DNA of 64,000 nt from Hygrophila difformis. Lineage: Eukaryota > Streptophyta > Magnoliopsida > Lamiales > Acanthaceae. Each line of letters opens with the position of its first letter. The stretch's first letter is position 1. This document shows positions 12,838 through 24,486 of the stretch, piece after piece. The notes under the pieces were generated by a model that saw nothing but the letters and a program-made list of their open reading frames with translations, ran no database searches and was not told the origin of the DNA. The DNA is taken from positions 43,560,191 through 43,624,190 of the forward strand of contig JAOANR010000013.1 in assembly GCA_030278955.1 (NCBI GenBank), in the 5' to 3' direction. The position numbers were made by a program, and so were the translations under genes.

Positions 12838-12944
12838 ATGATCTGATCTGGTCTGAATGTTTCTGGTCTGCTCTGGTCTGATCTGATCTGATTTGATCTG
12901 GTCTGATCTGAATGTTTCTTATCTGATCTGGTCTGATCTGATTT
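12838..12944. repeat. Right subterminal TCTGATCTGG array
   Basis: The same words and spacers (including AATGTTTC) as the left array, in direct rather than inverted orientation, just inside the right end of the element. Confidence 0.9.
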
Positions 12945-13168
12945 TGGAAAAAAATAAGTAATAAGGTCTGAAAATAAGTTGTAGAGAACGGGGCCTTAGT
13001 ATAAGGCTCTAGTAGTTTAAGCTTTGATATTGGGTGAAGATTTTGGTCGGGTTTCAATTTATCTTCTTTATATATAGATATATAACATCATTTGAATCTC
13101 CTTTTTCTTTTTCCATATTTTGATTTACTTTTTGCCTTAAATTCAACCTAAATTTCGATTTTTTAGTA

Positions 13169-13426
13169 CTACCTCCGATTCTTTTTAATTGCCACGGACC
13201 CATATTTCACGCAATTCAATACACATTTTCAATCTTCAATAACTCAAATTGCGTACAAGTAAAAATTATGAAACTTTGATATTCTAAATCTATGATTAGA
13301 CGAATCTAACAAGATCTCACTTGACTATTTTTTATCCTATATAACTGTATTAAAAAGTCGAATCAAAGTTACTCAATGAACAGTGACAAAACTCCTACCG
13401 TGTCAAATAAAAAGGAACGGAGGAAG
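13169..13426. mobile_element. Stowaway-like MITE
   Basis: TA duplications lie at 13167-13168 and 13427-13428. The ends CTACCTCCGATTCTTTTTA and the inverted AAAAGGAACGGAGGAAG pair. The interior is the family sequence in forward orientation. Confidence 0.87.
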
Positions 13427-13685
13427 TACTTTATATGGTTGACCAACGTCCACTTTTGAAGCTTTACGAAAGAAAGTACCTTATGTTGAAAAACAAAGTT
13501 TGTTTAATCGAGTTATTGTCTACTAATCTCCCTCGAGATTTATGTTATTTTTTCTAGTAGAGTGGAGTTCAAATTTATTCTAAATTTTATCAATGGAGAG
13601 AGTGTATAAAATTTCATGTCAATTATTAGTGATATTTTAAATTGAAAGGTCGTGTTTGTTTCTTTCTCCTCAAGCTGCTTATCTG

Positions 13686-15257
13686 ATGGATCCCGAATTC
13701 TCTCAAGGCTCTCCCCGTTCCCTTCCCGACTCTCCGGTGTTGCCGCCGGAGCCTCCGGATCCGGCAGCCGTTCCCCCCGCCTCCAAACCATCCTTTCGTG
13801 ATATCATGCTTGGGAAAGGATCCCCTTCACTGCCTCCCTCCCCACCGGGAAAGCCCCTCTCTGAACTGGTTACCCATGGTTGTGTTGATGGGAATGCCCT
13901 TCTTCCTGACATTGTGTTCGGCCCGGAAGCCATGGAAAGATTGTGCCTACCCTTTCAAGACGCGCTGGTGATTAAGTTGCTTGGCAAATGGATTGGTGTT
14001 GTTGCACTTAAGGATAGGTTGACGCGCCTATGGAGCCCGAAAGGTCACTTTGAACTTCTCGACGTCGAGCATGGATATTTCATGGCTAAATTCAGTGAGG
14101 CTGACGATAGGAATAAAGCATTGTTTGGGGGCCCTTGGACTCTCTTCGACCATTTGTTGGCTGTGATCCCATGGACAAGGGAGTTCATGGATTCGGATTT
14201 GGCCGTGCTCAAGACGTCGGTGTGGGTACGCTTCCCCGGCCTTAGGGCTGCATACTATGATGCAGAGGCGATGGAGATTATTGCATCTCGTATTGGTAAG
14301 TTTATCAAGGTTGACAACAACACTAAAGATTTGAATAGGGGCCACTTCGCTCGGGTATGTGTCGAGGTGGACCTAACACGTCCGGTCATTGGCAAGTTGA
14401 GGGTGAATGGTCGATGGCAATTAGTTTGCTATGAAGGACTCCACAATATTTGCAATAAGTGTGGGAAATTCCAACATGGCTCTCCTGCGTGTTGCAAAGT
14501 TGATGAACCGGCGGTGCCTCCCGCTGAAGCCAGTAACTCCGATGAGAGTGGAGCTCCGGCGTCTGTTGATCCTGCTGGTAAAGGGAAAGATCCTGTTCAT
14601 AAGGAAGGTAATCATGATGGAACAAACAATAAGGAAGGGTATCCGGCTAGCAAGGAAACTCGTGACCAGCATACCAAGGAAACTTTGCATGGGAAAGGAA
14701 ATGGAGATCTTACCTTGTCAAGTGGCTTCTCATCAGCCGCCCCCGCAGCCGAACATATTGCCACACATGGTGATTGGATTACTGTTCAACGGGCCCCGCG
14801 GAAGCCTCGGGTTGACCAAAGCAAGACTAGGGTTTCTGGAGTAGGGTTACCGAAGCCCCCACTGAACAACAAACCTATGGATGTCAAAACTCTACGAACC
14901 GAGAGTGAGGGCGGGGATACTTCCCAAAGAGTTCATGCAGATCCAAGCTTGGTTAATCCTGTGGAGACTGTAGTGGACACCTCGACCTGAAAGGTTAAAG
15001 GCAAGCGACAACGTGTTTCAAAGAAAGATGACAGATTCACGCCAACGTCTAACTCGTTCCTTGCATTGGAGTATGATATCAATAAAATGGAGACGGATTC
15101 ATCCCTGAACCAGGGAAACCAATCTGATGGCCATGAGCCAAACTCTCAATTCAAGTTAACTGACAATTCCTTGTTCGAATTGGAGGGTGATGATCCGAAC
15201 ATGCAGACTGATGCTGTGGCAGATCGGGGACCGACGTTTAACAACCCTGTTTTTTAA
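13686..15257 (+). pseudogene. LINE ORF1 (DUF4283 plus CCHC zinc knuckle), one in-frame stop
   Basis: Gag-like RNA-binding protein of plant LINEs. I start at ATG 13686 (MDPEFSQGSP). A Pro/Ser-rich N-terminus is followed by a DUF4283 domain (about residues 80-250, including HFELLDVEHGYFMAKF and GGPWTLFDHLLAVIPW). A zinc knuckle follows, CNKCGKFQHGSPAC (C-x2-C-x4-H-x4-C), then a charged tail. A TGA at 14988-14990 interrupts the frame, which otherwise stays open to TAA at 15255-15257. That terminal stop overlaps the ORF2 start as TAATG. A single-base change at a CGA codon is a likely origin of the internal stop (inference). Confidence 0.88.
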
Positions 15258-18200
15258 TGATTGAATTCAATCACTTCTCAATCCTTTCATGGAATATTCG
15301 TGGCTCCATGAATAGGAATACTCAACGCCATGTTAACGATGTTCTTCGGACTTATAAACCTTCGGTTATTGCCATCATGGAACCGCAAGGGCCCTTTGAT
15401 AAATTAAGGGTTTTCTTCTACAGACTCGGCTATGAGGCTGTTGCTATATGGGAGTGTGTTGGTCGCTCAGGTGGGCTGTGGGTTCTCCGACAATGTGGTA
15501 TTCCTTTCAATTTCCATGTGCTTGGGAATGTTGGACGAATTATCACTGTGCAGGTGTCTACAGGAAGCGCAGCATGGTCCTTCTCGGCTGTATATGCCAG
15601 CCCTACTTCGCATGGGCGCATAATGGATTGGGAAAACATGCGACAGGTCCACACCTCCTTGCAGGGACCTTGGCTCGCTCTTGGTGATTGGAATGAGGTT
15701 TTGTCCGCCTCGGAAGCGTTTGGGATGGATACCTCAGCTCGTCAATGTGATTTATTCCGACAGATGTTGTATGATTGTCAACTTGATACGGTTTCTACCT
15801 TTGGAGATTTATATACGTGGCAAAGGAACACTACGGGGGGTCGACTAGCTAGGAAACAGTTGGATCGTGCGGTCGCCAATGCTTCTTGGATCACCCAATT
15901 TCCTTGTGGCACGGCTGAGGTGCTTCCACGTCGAGCTTCCGACCATAATGCGATCCTCTTGCGCTGTGTGAACAGTGTGGACAGACGGGTGCCTAGACCC
16001 TTTAGATGGGAATATGCTTGGGCGTATCATCCATCATACATTCATATTGTGGATTCGGCTTGGCATTGGAATGAGGGCTCCCTCCGGGATAAGCTGGAAC
16101 AGGTCAAGGAGTCGTCAATTCAATTTAATCGTCAGTCCTTTGGTAATATCCCCCTGAGGAAACGCAGGCTGATCAAGAGGCTTGAGGGAGTTCGTCGCTA
16201 TCTTCTTAGAGTGGACTCTGCTCGGGTGAGACTGTTGGAGCTTGAGCTGATGAGGATGCTTGATGAGGTTCTTCAACAAGAGGAAACTCTATGGTACCAG
16301 AAATCCCGCGACAAATGGGTGAAACTGGGGGATCGTAACACGAAGTATTTCCACACCCAAACCCTCATTCGACGACAGAGGAATAAAATCCAAGGGTTGG
16401 AGGTTGATGGCAATTGGATCACTGATGACAATGCACTCCAGGCTCATGTGAGAGGCCATTTCGGGTGGCTATTTGGCCACACTAACCGGCCCCAAGCTGT
16501 GCAACAGACGTTGGCTCCCTTGCCGTGCATGGAATCGGCGGATGTATTGGATAGGGAGGTGGAAGTGGATGAAGTGCATAAGGCAGTCATGGACATGAGA
16601 AGTCTCTCCGCCCCCGGTCCCGATGGGTTCCCGGCAATGTTTTATAAAAAAATATTGGGGCTCGATTGGTGCTTCAGTCTACTCTTTTGTCAGGGATTCC
16701 TTCTCTCTCGGCCATTTTGATACTGCTATTGCTACTACTCTCATTTGCCTGATCCCTAAAATGGAGGTGCCTAGAGAAATTCGACAATATAGACCTATTA
16801 GCCTTTGCAATGTGTGCTACAAGGTTCTCACTAAAGTGCTTGTTAATCGTCTACGCCCCTTGCTACAACACTACATTGGTCCATTCCAACCGGCCTTCCT
16901 TCCAGGCCGAGGCACCTCTGGTAATGCTCTAGTCCTTCAGGAGGTTGTGTCCTCCTTTCAGAATAAAAATCGCCGGGCCCAGGAATTCTTAATCAAGGTG
17001 GATCTTGAGAAAGCTTATGACAACGTGGACTGGGATTTTTTGGAACATTGCATTATTGAGATGGGGCTTCCAACTAAGCTCGTCAACATTATTATGTTCT
17101 GTGTCCGATCCCCGGTGTATTCTATATTGTGGAATGGCTCGCCTATGTCTCCTATTACGCCGTCTAAAGGTCTTAGGCAGGGCGACCCTCTCTCGCCGTA
17201 CCTCTTTTTAATTATTATGGAGAAACTTTCCAGAAGTATCCTTGCTAAAGTGGAGGATGGTGGATGGTGCCCCGTTCGGATTGCCCGTGGTGCACCTCCT
17301 CTATCCCACTTAATGTTCGCGGATGATTTGTTGTTATTCTCCGAAGCCTCCATGCACAGTTGCCATTGTATAGATGAGGTGCTCTCATGTTTTGCGGGAC
17401 AAGCTGGGCTCAGGTTTAATCCGGGGAAGTCTACCTTATATACGTCTCATTCTGTGCCTGACCATAAGAGGGTGGAGCTAGCTTCAGTACTTGGCATTGA
17501 TCTTACGTCGGACCTGGGGAAGTACTTGGGTTTTCCGGTTATACATGGTCGACTCCGCACCGATCACTTCCAGTTTCTGATAGATCGCATGCATGCTAAA
17601 ATGGGCTCGTGGAAACGGGCTCTCCTCAATAAAGCGGGACGTGTGACATTGGCAAAGTCTGTCCTTTGCTCGATACCAGCATATACCATGCAGAATATTT
17701 GGTTGCCAGCCTCTATTTGCACGCAAGTTGATCGGCTGGTGCGCTGTTTCATTTGGAAAGATGCCCGTGGCCATGGACTTCACCTTGTTAGTTGGAATAA
17801 GGTCGCCATGCCACGGAAATGGGGAGGCCTTGGTGTTCGGAGTTGTCGCGAGATGAATGCCGCTATGCTTGGCAAACTCCTCCAGGACGTCCTGATTGAT
17901 ACATCCAAGCCTTGGGTGCAATTTTTTGTGGCGAAGTATGGTGCCATTCAAGGCACCTTTCCTAGCCGACCGGCTGCGTCCCCGGTGTACCGAGCCTTGT
18001 GCAGATGCGCCCCTCTCTTCATGGATGGATTTCGTGTTCGACTGGGGAATGGGCAATGTAGCTTGTGGTTCAGTTCTTGGCTTAAAGGCCGGCCGATTGC
18101 ACCACGGATACCCTTTGTTCACATTGCTGACTCCCAACTAGCGATTAAAGATGTTGTGGTGGATGGCCATCTTCAATGGAATCTGCTATATACACAGCTG

Positions 18201-19322
18201 CCGGAAGAAATTAAAGAAGAGGTGAAGCATCATGGACCCATTATTCTTCATGATGCGACCACGGATCGGCGGTGTTGGATAGGCACATCGGATGGGAGAT
18301 ATTCAGTGTCATCCGGATATTATTGGCTTCTTGCAAGTCGCCTGGCGGATAAACAAGGTTCGGTTTCCTGGGTATGGCGGATTGATGCCCCGGAGAAGGT
18401 GCGTATGCTCGCTTGGTTGGTGGCTATGAACGCTCTCCCGACTAACGAGCTGAGACAACGCCGTGGGCTCACTCACTCGAGTGCTTGCGTGATGTGTGGA
18501 GCGGATGTTGAGGATGCTTGGCATGTGTTCTTCCAATGCCCCTGGACAGCTTCTATTTGGAGGATGATCGGTTGGCAACCGCCTGGTCACTGGACTGAGC
18601 TTGACAATAATTTCTCCAAGGCTTTCTCACTCTTATGCTCGGCATGGACGGCACATCAGTGGGCTGCCTTTTGGTGTGCATGGAAAGGACGTAATGGAGC
18701 TAGCTTGGGAGGAGTGACACCGATTCCGGAGGCTGCTGCTCGGGAGGCCTGTGCCTTGGGGCGCATATATGCTGCGTCGTGCTCTCATGCCAGTCGTCAA
18801 TGTTCCACTAGGATGGTTAATTGGAATCCCTATAACGTTACAGGTATTGTTCTTCACTCGGATGGAAGTTCTCTTGGCAATCCAGGTCCGGCCGGGTTTG
18901 GTTGTGTGATTCGATCGGGTGATGGTACTTGGCGTGATGGTATTACTGGATATATTGGAGTGGCCACCAATATCGATGCGGAACTCCATGGTATCTGGAA
19001 CGGGATCAAACGTTTGATTTTTCTCGGGATCTTTGTTGCCTGCTGCTTCACGGACTCTTTGGAAGCTCTTCGTCTTATCACTAAGGGGGTTCCCTCTAAC
19101 CATTGGCTATTTCCCCTAGTGAATAAGATATCTGATCTACTGATTGCTCATCCTGGGATCTGTTGGCACCACACTCTTAGGGAAGGCAATGCTGTAGCTG
19201 ATCTGCTTGCTAAGCGAGGCGCCAAGTCGGAGGAGTTTTTTACGACATGGGCTTTCCCGCCAGATGACACTCGGCCTGCCCTCTTTGCGGACTTGTCGGG
19301 TGTTTGGTTTCCCCGGAATTAA
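15257..19322 (+). pseudogene. LINE ORF2: APE endonuclease, reverse transcriptase, zf-RVT, RNase H; one frameshift
   Basis: Target-primed reverse transcription enzyme. The endonuclease has FSILSWNIRG, LALGDWNEV and RRASDHNA. The reverse transcriptase has KVDLEKAYDNVDWDF, SKGLRQGDPLSPYLF and the catalytic FADD in HLMFADDLLLF. A zf-RVT-like segment (CVMCGADVEDAWHVFFQC) follows. The C-terminal RNase H has acidic residues in HSDGSSLGNPGPAGFG, DAELHGIWNG, FTDSLEAL and NAVADLLAK. The upstream and downstream frames are offset by one base at a run of seven A (16646-16652), just before the reverse transcriptase. A one-base gain there explains the break. Everything else is open to 19322. Confidence 0.92.
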
Positions 19323-19432
19323 TTCTTTTTGGTTTCTTTGTTGTCCCTTTCCCTCCCCCCTTGCTGTAGGTTTTGTTAGCTTTCTTCTTAGCCAGCGCCT
19401 CGGCGTGTACTCATCAAAAAAAAAAATTAATA

Positions 19433-19690
19433 CCCCTCCGTCCCAGTTAAGTTGTTATGTTTGACTTTTTGACACTGTTTATTGTTTAACTTTGACTCAA
19501 TTTTATTGCAAGTATATATTTGAACAAAAATAGTCGAGTTGGATCTTGTTAGAATCGTATAATCATGTAGTTTTAGAATATACAATTTACATAATTTTTG
19601 TTGTACATATTTTGAGATATGAACGGTTTAATAAGTGTATTGATTTGTGTATAGAAATAAAAGAAGACAGGTTAAATGAGACAGAAAGAG
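19433..19690. mobile_element. Stowaway-like MITE, reverse orientation, abutting the LINE tail
   Basis: TA duplications lie at 19431-19432 and 19691-19692. The left end is CCCCTCCGTCCCAGTTAA and the right end is the degenerate TTAAATGAGACAGAAAGAG. The interior is the family sequence in reverse (GATCTTGTTAGAATCGTATA). Confidence 0.8.
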
Positions 19691-19705
19691 TACTAGATAA
19701 TTTTT

Positions 19706-19737
<32 letters not shown>

Positions 19738-19928
19738 TCTATAAACGCATTCCATATTTTGTTGGCACTAATCACTAAGTCCCGACACATTAGACATTCA
19801 ATGGGAAACAGTAACACACCTTTTCTTTTTTGGATAAGCAAAAAACACACCTTTGTTTTAGATCAAATATTTTGCACCAAAAAACTAGTAATTTATGTGA
19901 TGTTAGAGACGGAGTAATATTCCTTCTA

Positions 19929-20078
19929 CTTCATCTGTTCTCATATAAATGCTCCACTTCTGCATTTCACGCAATGGGAGCATTTATATTATAGAACTAT
20001 ATTAAAAATTTTGATCAAAGTTACTTGATGAATAATTACTACTATGCAATGAGAGCATTTAAATGAGAACGGAGGAAG
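19929..20078. mobile_element. Short Stowaway-like MITE (150 bp)
   Basis: Long terminal inverted repeats of about 26 bp: CTTCATCTGTTCTCATATAA at the left and TTAAATGAGAACGGAGGAAG at the right, with TA on both sides (19927-19928 and 20079-20080). Confidence 0.85.
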
Positions 20079-20080
20079 TA

Positions 20081-21040
20081 TTTCAATGCATTTATAACCT
20101 CAGTAAAAAAAAAAAAAAACGTTGATTAGTGGTAACAAAATTTTTAAACCAGGCATTAATTGGTTATACATAACATATCCATATTATGATTCAAAATTTT
20201 AAATACTTGCTGCCAAAATGATTCAAAATTTAAAATATATATACAAAATTGAATTCCGAATCTGCATATACCTTAAAAAAATTTATATCCATTTATTGCC
20301 GGAATATTCAAAATTTGTGTGAAATTTATTAAAAAGCATGCCATACCATGCCAGACACCTACAGACAGGCTACAGCCCTCCCACAAATTAAAAACTTTTT
20401 AATTTATTCTGCTTTTAGGCCAAAAGTCGCAACCCAAAATACGATACTCCTTTTTAAAAAAAAAAAAGAAAAAAAGAAAGAAATAAATAAATTAAAAGAA
20501 GAAATTGCAATATTTAAAAAAAATAAAAAAATTTATTCAGCACTTGACCGCCACATTGATAGAACGGCCGTTTCTCTTCTTCAACGTTCTGAAAAATTGA
20601 AGTACTTCTATTTCACAGTTTAAATACACGCCATTGTTGCCGACCTTTGAGCTTCTCCACCAACGGAGGAAGAGAGCGCAACAAGATCAAATATTTCCTC
20701 AAAGAACTTGAGAAGAAAACCTTCGGATCGCTTCCCCAATTCTTGAATTTCCCGTTTTTACTTTTTCTCGATTCTTTGGATTCTGGGTGTGATACGAGAG
20801 GAGTTGTGGCGGCCATTTGCCCTAATTTGAATTTTTGTTCGACTATTTGTCGATATCAGCGTTTCAGCCTTTTAATTGCGCGAGTTTAGGGGTTGATTAC
20901 GCTAATTCGAACGAAAAATGGGGGGGGGAAATTTTCGCGCCCGTGGCGTTGATTGATGTACGTTTGTCTCTGTGCCTTTCCCAATTATTCGAATTTAGGG
21001 ATTGAAAAGGTGAGGGAGAATAGGAATCAGAGGTTAATAT
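20081..21040 (+). promoter_or_regulatory. Upstream region and probable 5' UTR of the DUF936 gene
   Basis: AT-rich DNA with a purine-rich tract (20453-20530). A TTTAAATA element at about 20619 is TATA-like. The sequence then becomes leader-like up to the ATG at 21041. I see no upstream coding exon. Confidence 0.4.
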
Positions 21041-22809
21041 ATGGCGGGTTTAGCTTCTGGAATCCTGTTAAAGCTTCTCCATGGGATGAACACAGGAGTG
21101 AAGCCCACAGGCGAGCACAGGAGCTCCCTGCTGCAAGTTTCAGACATTGTCCCCGCCGATCTCGACGAGAAAAGCCTCCTGCCGAGACACGGATTCTACC
21201 TCAAACTCTCAGATTCATCCCATTCCATCTACGTCAGCCTCCCCTTCGACCAAGACGACCTCGTAATGAGCAACACGTTGCAGTTGGGCCAGTTTGTGTA
21301 CGTCGACAGGCTCGACCCCGGATCCCCGGTTCCCATAGTCCGGGGCGCCAGGCCCCTGCCGGGAAGGCACCCATTGGTGAGCACACCGGAGCCCTTAATG
21401 GGGCTGACAGGGAAAGGTGCCAAAATTGGGCTTAAAATCAACCCCCAATTCTCGGCTCCTACAAGGGGGTCGTGGGCAATGGGAGGAGTGTCCTGGAGCG
21501 ACAGCCTTGTGTCGCCGCGGTTTCTGAAGCCGACCCCATTGGATTTCGACAGGTGCTCGCCTTCGAGTACAGCTAAGGTTTCAGGGAGTTCTGCAGCTTC
21601 TGCAAGACAGGGAAGTGCTGCCAAGCCTGGGGTGTGGCCTAAAGTGGTTGTAGGAAAGGGGGAGACTCCTCCATTGGTTAGGAAAAGCTGTGCTGTCAAC
21701 AATGGCAGTGTTTCGAAAAGTTCCTCCAACAAAGCTGTAGGTACATCTTTGCCTTTGTTGATCTTTCTTTGCCTGTAAATCCTATATGGAGACTAATGGT
21801 GTTGAGCGTGTATGTGTATGTTTCAGAGGAGGAAGAGTTTGGGCAATCTAGAAATCCCGGCTACTTCATTCGATGATTGTTCAGTGTCGAAAAACACTGC
21901 TACTGTTAACTTGAATTTGCCTGGAAAGCTCGGCTCGCTTGGAAAAGTGAGTTCCTCAAACACCTTATGGATCTTGTATACTTTTTTGCCTGATTATTGA
22001 TCACAGTTGTGGTGCATTTTTAGGAAGCTGTTCGACAGCAGGAAACAGCGCAGAAGATCGCGGTTCAGGCAATGAGGGAAGCAACAGCTTCGGATAAAAT
22101 CATTCGCTCTCTCAAGTAGGAGCATACTTTCCTGCAAACTTCTTCAACATTGTAATGTTATTGATTGATAAGCATATTGGACACTGTTTTACTACCGTTG
22201 TCTGTGCTTTGTAGGGCGTTTTCGGAGTTGATAAAATCAGCGAAAGTGGAGTCTCCAGCAGCCTGTTTCGAACAGTTTCTCGAACTCCATTCACAGGTCG
22301 TCCAAACACTGGAAGAAACAGCATCTCTCCAATCAGCCGCCATACAAGACAACAGCAGCACACGGCCCAATTCCATCGCGATCACAAAACAACCAAACTC
22401 GGATAAACTCCCATCCAAGAGGAGCGGTAATCCACTGGTGAAGTGGTCTCCAATGAAGCATTTGAGATCAGCGCCAGTGGATATTGATAACGACGAAAAC
22501 AAAGCACCGGTGGCCTCTGCTTCTTCATGTACATCATCAAGCTTGTTGAACAGCATCAAGTTGGGGAGGGAGATTGAGGAGGAGGCAGGGAAGTGGTTCA
22601 TGGAGTTCCTGGAGAAAGCACTGGAGAAGGAGGGGATGAGAAAATGTAAAGGGAAAAGGGACTATTGGGATGGTAGCATAGTTCCTCAAAAGGTGATATT
22701 GAAGTTGATAAATTGGGTGGAAGTAGAACAAAATGATCCCTGTAAAAGGGTTCATCCCAAAGCTGCAGCTGTGGCCAGAAAACTGAGGATCAAGATGAAG
22801 AACCCTTAA
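21041..22809 (+). CDS. DUF936 family protein, four exons
   Basis: A plant-specific DUF936 protein. Some Arabidopsis members (the CORD proteins) are microtubule-associated in xylem; I infer but cannot show that role here. Exons: 21041-21736, 21827-21946, 22024-22115, 22215-22809, all GT-AG and in consistent phase. The N-terminus [20 protein letters not shown] and the following OB-fold-like block ([51 protein letters not shown]) are diagnostic. A Ser-rich middle follows, then a helical segment ([20 protein letters not shown]) and a conserved C-terminus ([30 protein letters not shown]). The donor of exon 1 could shift slightly (GCT|GTAGGT chosen to keep the frame). Confidence 0.92.
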
Positions 22810-23335
22810 AAGAAGGGTGGTGTAGGGATTTTGGATATACTTTGGGATTTTGGTTTCATCCCAAAGCTGCAGCTGTGGCCTTTGTTGCTCTTGTGTTGTA
22901 GCCATTGCACATTCTGTTAATGAATCACCTTCGGATTCACTAATTAAAAAATGGATTTTAGTTTTTTGAAAAATCATTTTATAAAGAAAAAAAAAAAAAG
23001 AACATAGTACAAAATAATGTTTTAAACCTTTTGCAGAACTTCCCCGTATACGACATTCATATTCATGGTTCTAATGACAACAATGCTCATTTAATTTGGA
23101 CTTATTGAAAATTTGAGACCAGCTTGATTTCTAATCCTTGATGCTGCCGCATAAAACTACATGTAGGGACTTTTTCAATTGTGTTGAGCAAAAAGAGATT
23201 TACAATATAGTAATATGTAAAGTAGAGATCTATATATACCTCCCTCCTCAGTCCTCACATAACACAGTCCAAATTCATACTTCATTATATCCACCGTTTA
23301 ATATTTAGGCCTCCGACAAACCCTTTTCTCGCTCA
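22810..23335. other. 3' flank of DUF936 and spacer
   Basis: The 3' UTR repeats a 23-base piece of the gene's own end (CATCCCAAAGCTGCAGCTGT at 22757-22776 and 22857-22876), a short direct duplication. Beyond that I see nothing. Confidence 0.6.
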
Positions 23336-23433
23336 ATGGCGGCGGACGTTGAGGTAGAATTGCAGACATCCAGGTCGTCCAACAAACATGGCTTGTCCGA
23401 TCTTTCTTTAGACGTGCTGGGTTTAATCTTCAT

Positions 23434-23476
23434 ACATTTGCGATCCCTGCACATTTGCGATCCCTGCAGGGATCGC
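23434..23476. repeat. 17-bp tandem repeat adjoining a 20-bp perfect palindrome
   Basis: ACATTTGCGATCCCTGC occurs twice head to tail (23434-23450 and 23451-23467). The second copy runs into the palindrome GCGATCCCTGCAGGGATCGC (23457-23476). Confidence 0.95.
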
Positions 23477-24091
23477 TGTATTTTGGGACCGGTGTGCAAG
23501 TCGTGGTCTTTGTTCAATCCTAGATCACGCCTGCCACCATCCTACGATTCATAATACGTGCATAAAGAAGACAACGGTGGCCATCAATTAAAGTTATACT
23601 ATCATCCTTTTTTGCAATGACTATCACTGGGATTTTCCAGAACTCGATAATGCCGAAGTTCCGTATTTCAATTTTGGATGGCTGCTCGCTCGTATGCTCT
23701 TACGAGCTAGACGATGGAAATTTGTTTTCCTTCAATCCCTTCACCCTGAAGGTGAAGTTCCTTCATGCGATGCCACTTTTTAAGTCTATTTATTTATGGT
23801 CCTATCAGTCCCCATGCCAAAAATGATCTCAGCATCATTCATCTTCAGGATTTATTGGACAAAACCTTCGGTATAATTGGAGGGGCCACTCTACATTTCG
23901 GACAGGGGGATGCATCTTGGTATTATACTTCTTTTGAGTGTCTTTGGGATGCTTTCTTGCTTGGTTGTACAGTTGTACTCCCATCATAAGAAAACTAGAC
24001 ATATATTGTATGGATAAAGTTTTAAATATTATGCTTTCGAATCTGAGAAGTCGTGCTGCGATTATAGAGTTTGTTCCTCCATTAGGCAAAC

Positions 24092-24239
24092 GAGTAAAGC
24101 ATCGTTACATGTGTAAAGATGATGGGACAAGGTTTAACCATAAATCTGGATATACCGATGATGAAGAGTAAAGCATCGTTACATGTGTAAAGATGATGGG
24201 ACAAGGTTTAACCACAAATCTGGATATACCGATGATGAA
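24092..24239. repeat. 74-bp tandem duplication in the F-box pseudogene
   Basis: Two copies (24092-24165 and 24166-24239) differ by eye at one base (CCATAAATC versus CCACAAATC). The period is not a multiple of three. A shorter echo (TAGGC-CTATGTTTTAGTTCA) follows at 24245 and 24281. Confidence 0.95.
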
Positions 24240-24486
24240 GATGGTAGGCGCTATGTTTTAGTTCAGAGATGATGAAGATAGTAGGCACTATGTTTTAGTT
24301 CAAAGATTGTGGAATCGTGTTATGCATAACTACTATGATGTGAAGCCCATGGATAATTTGGGGAACAAAATGCTTATATGTCAGAAACAATGGTTCGTTT
24401 TTGGAAGATGCTGGTTCGTTTTACAGACAAATGATTCTGTATCGGGACAGAGAGGCACATGGATTAAACCACCTACAGATTATTAG

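Larger units (their letters stand above)
12211..12995. mobile_element. PIF/Harbinger-like element with subterminal repeat arrays
   Basis: The terminal inverted repeats are GGCCCTGTTCTCTA and TAGAGAACGGGGCC (13 of 14 pair). TTA duplications flank both ends (12208-12210 and 12996-12998). The interior is AT-rich and non-coding. Each end carries a dense array of TCTGATCTGG/TCTGGTCTGA words, on the same strand at both ends. No transposase gene is present. Confidence 0.85.
13686..19426 (+). mobile_element. L1-type LINE, almost intact
   Basis: It comprises ORF1 (gag-like), ORF2 (endonuclease, reverse transcriptase, RNase H), a short 3' UTR and a poly(A) tail (19416-19426). The 5' boundary is not clear. 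The 250 bases between the Stowaway ending at 13426 and ORF1 may include its 5' UTR. I found no target-site duplication, partly because a second Stowaway begins only a few bases past the tail. It carries one ORF1 stop and one ORF2 frameshift, so it is not autonomous as it stands. Confidence 0.93.
23336..24486 (+). pseudogene. Decayed F-box gene
   Basis: The start (MAADVEVELQ) leads into an F-box-like helix set (HGLSDLSLDVLGLIFIHL ... GPVCKSWSLF), which would bind SKP1 in an SCF ubiquitin ligase. A 17-bp tandem duplication at 23434-23467 lies inside this region, and a stop follows at 23552. Downstream pieces resembling the C-terminal half of DUF295/F-box proteins (FRISILDGCSLVCSYE, NLFSFNPFTLKVKFLHAMPL, WYYTSFECLWDAFLLG, YVLVQRLWNRVMHNYY) occur in different frames. 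A 74-bp tandem duplication (24092-24239) breaks the frame again. It is non-functional as F-box plus C-terminal domain. Confidence 0.75.

Noticed and set aside
12833..13057. Minus-strand open frame rich in PDQIR
   Set aside because: Translation of the TCTGATCTGG array; non-coding transposon end.
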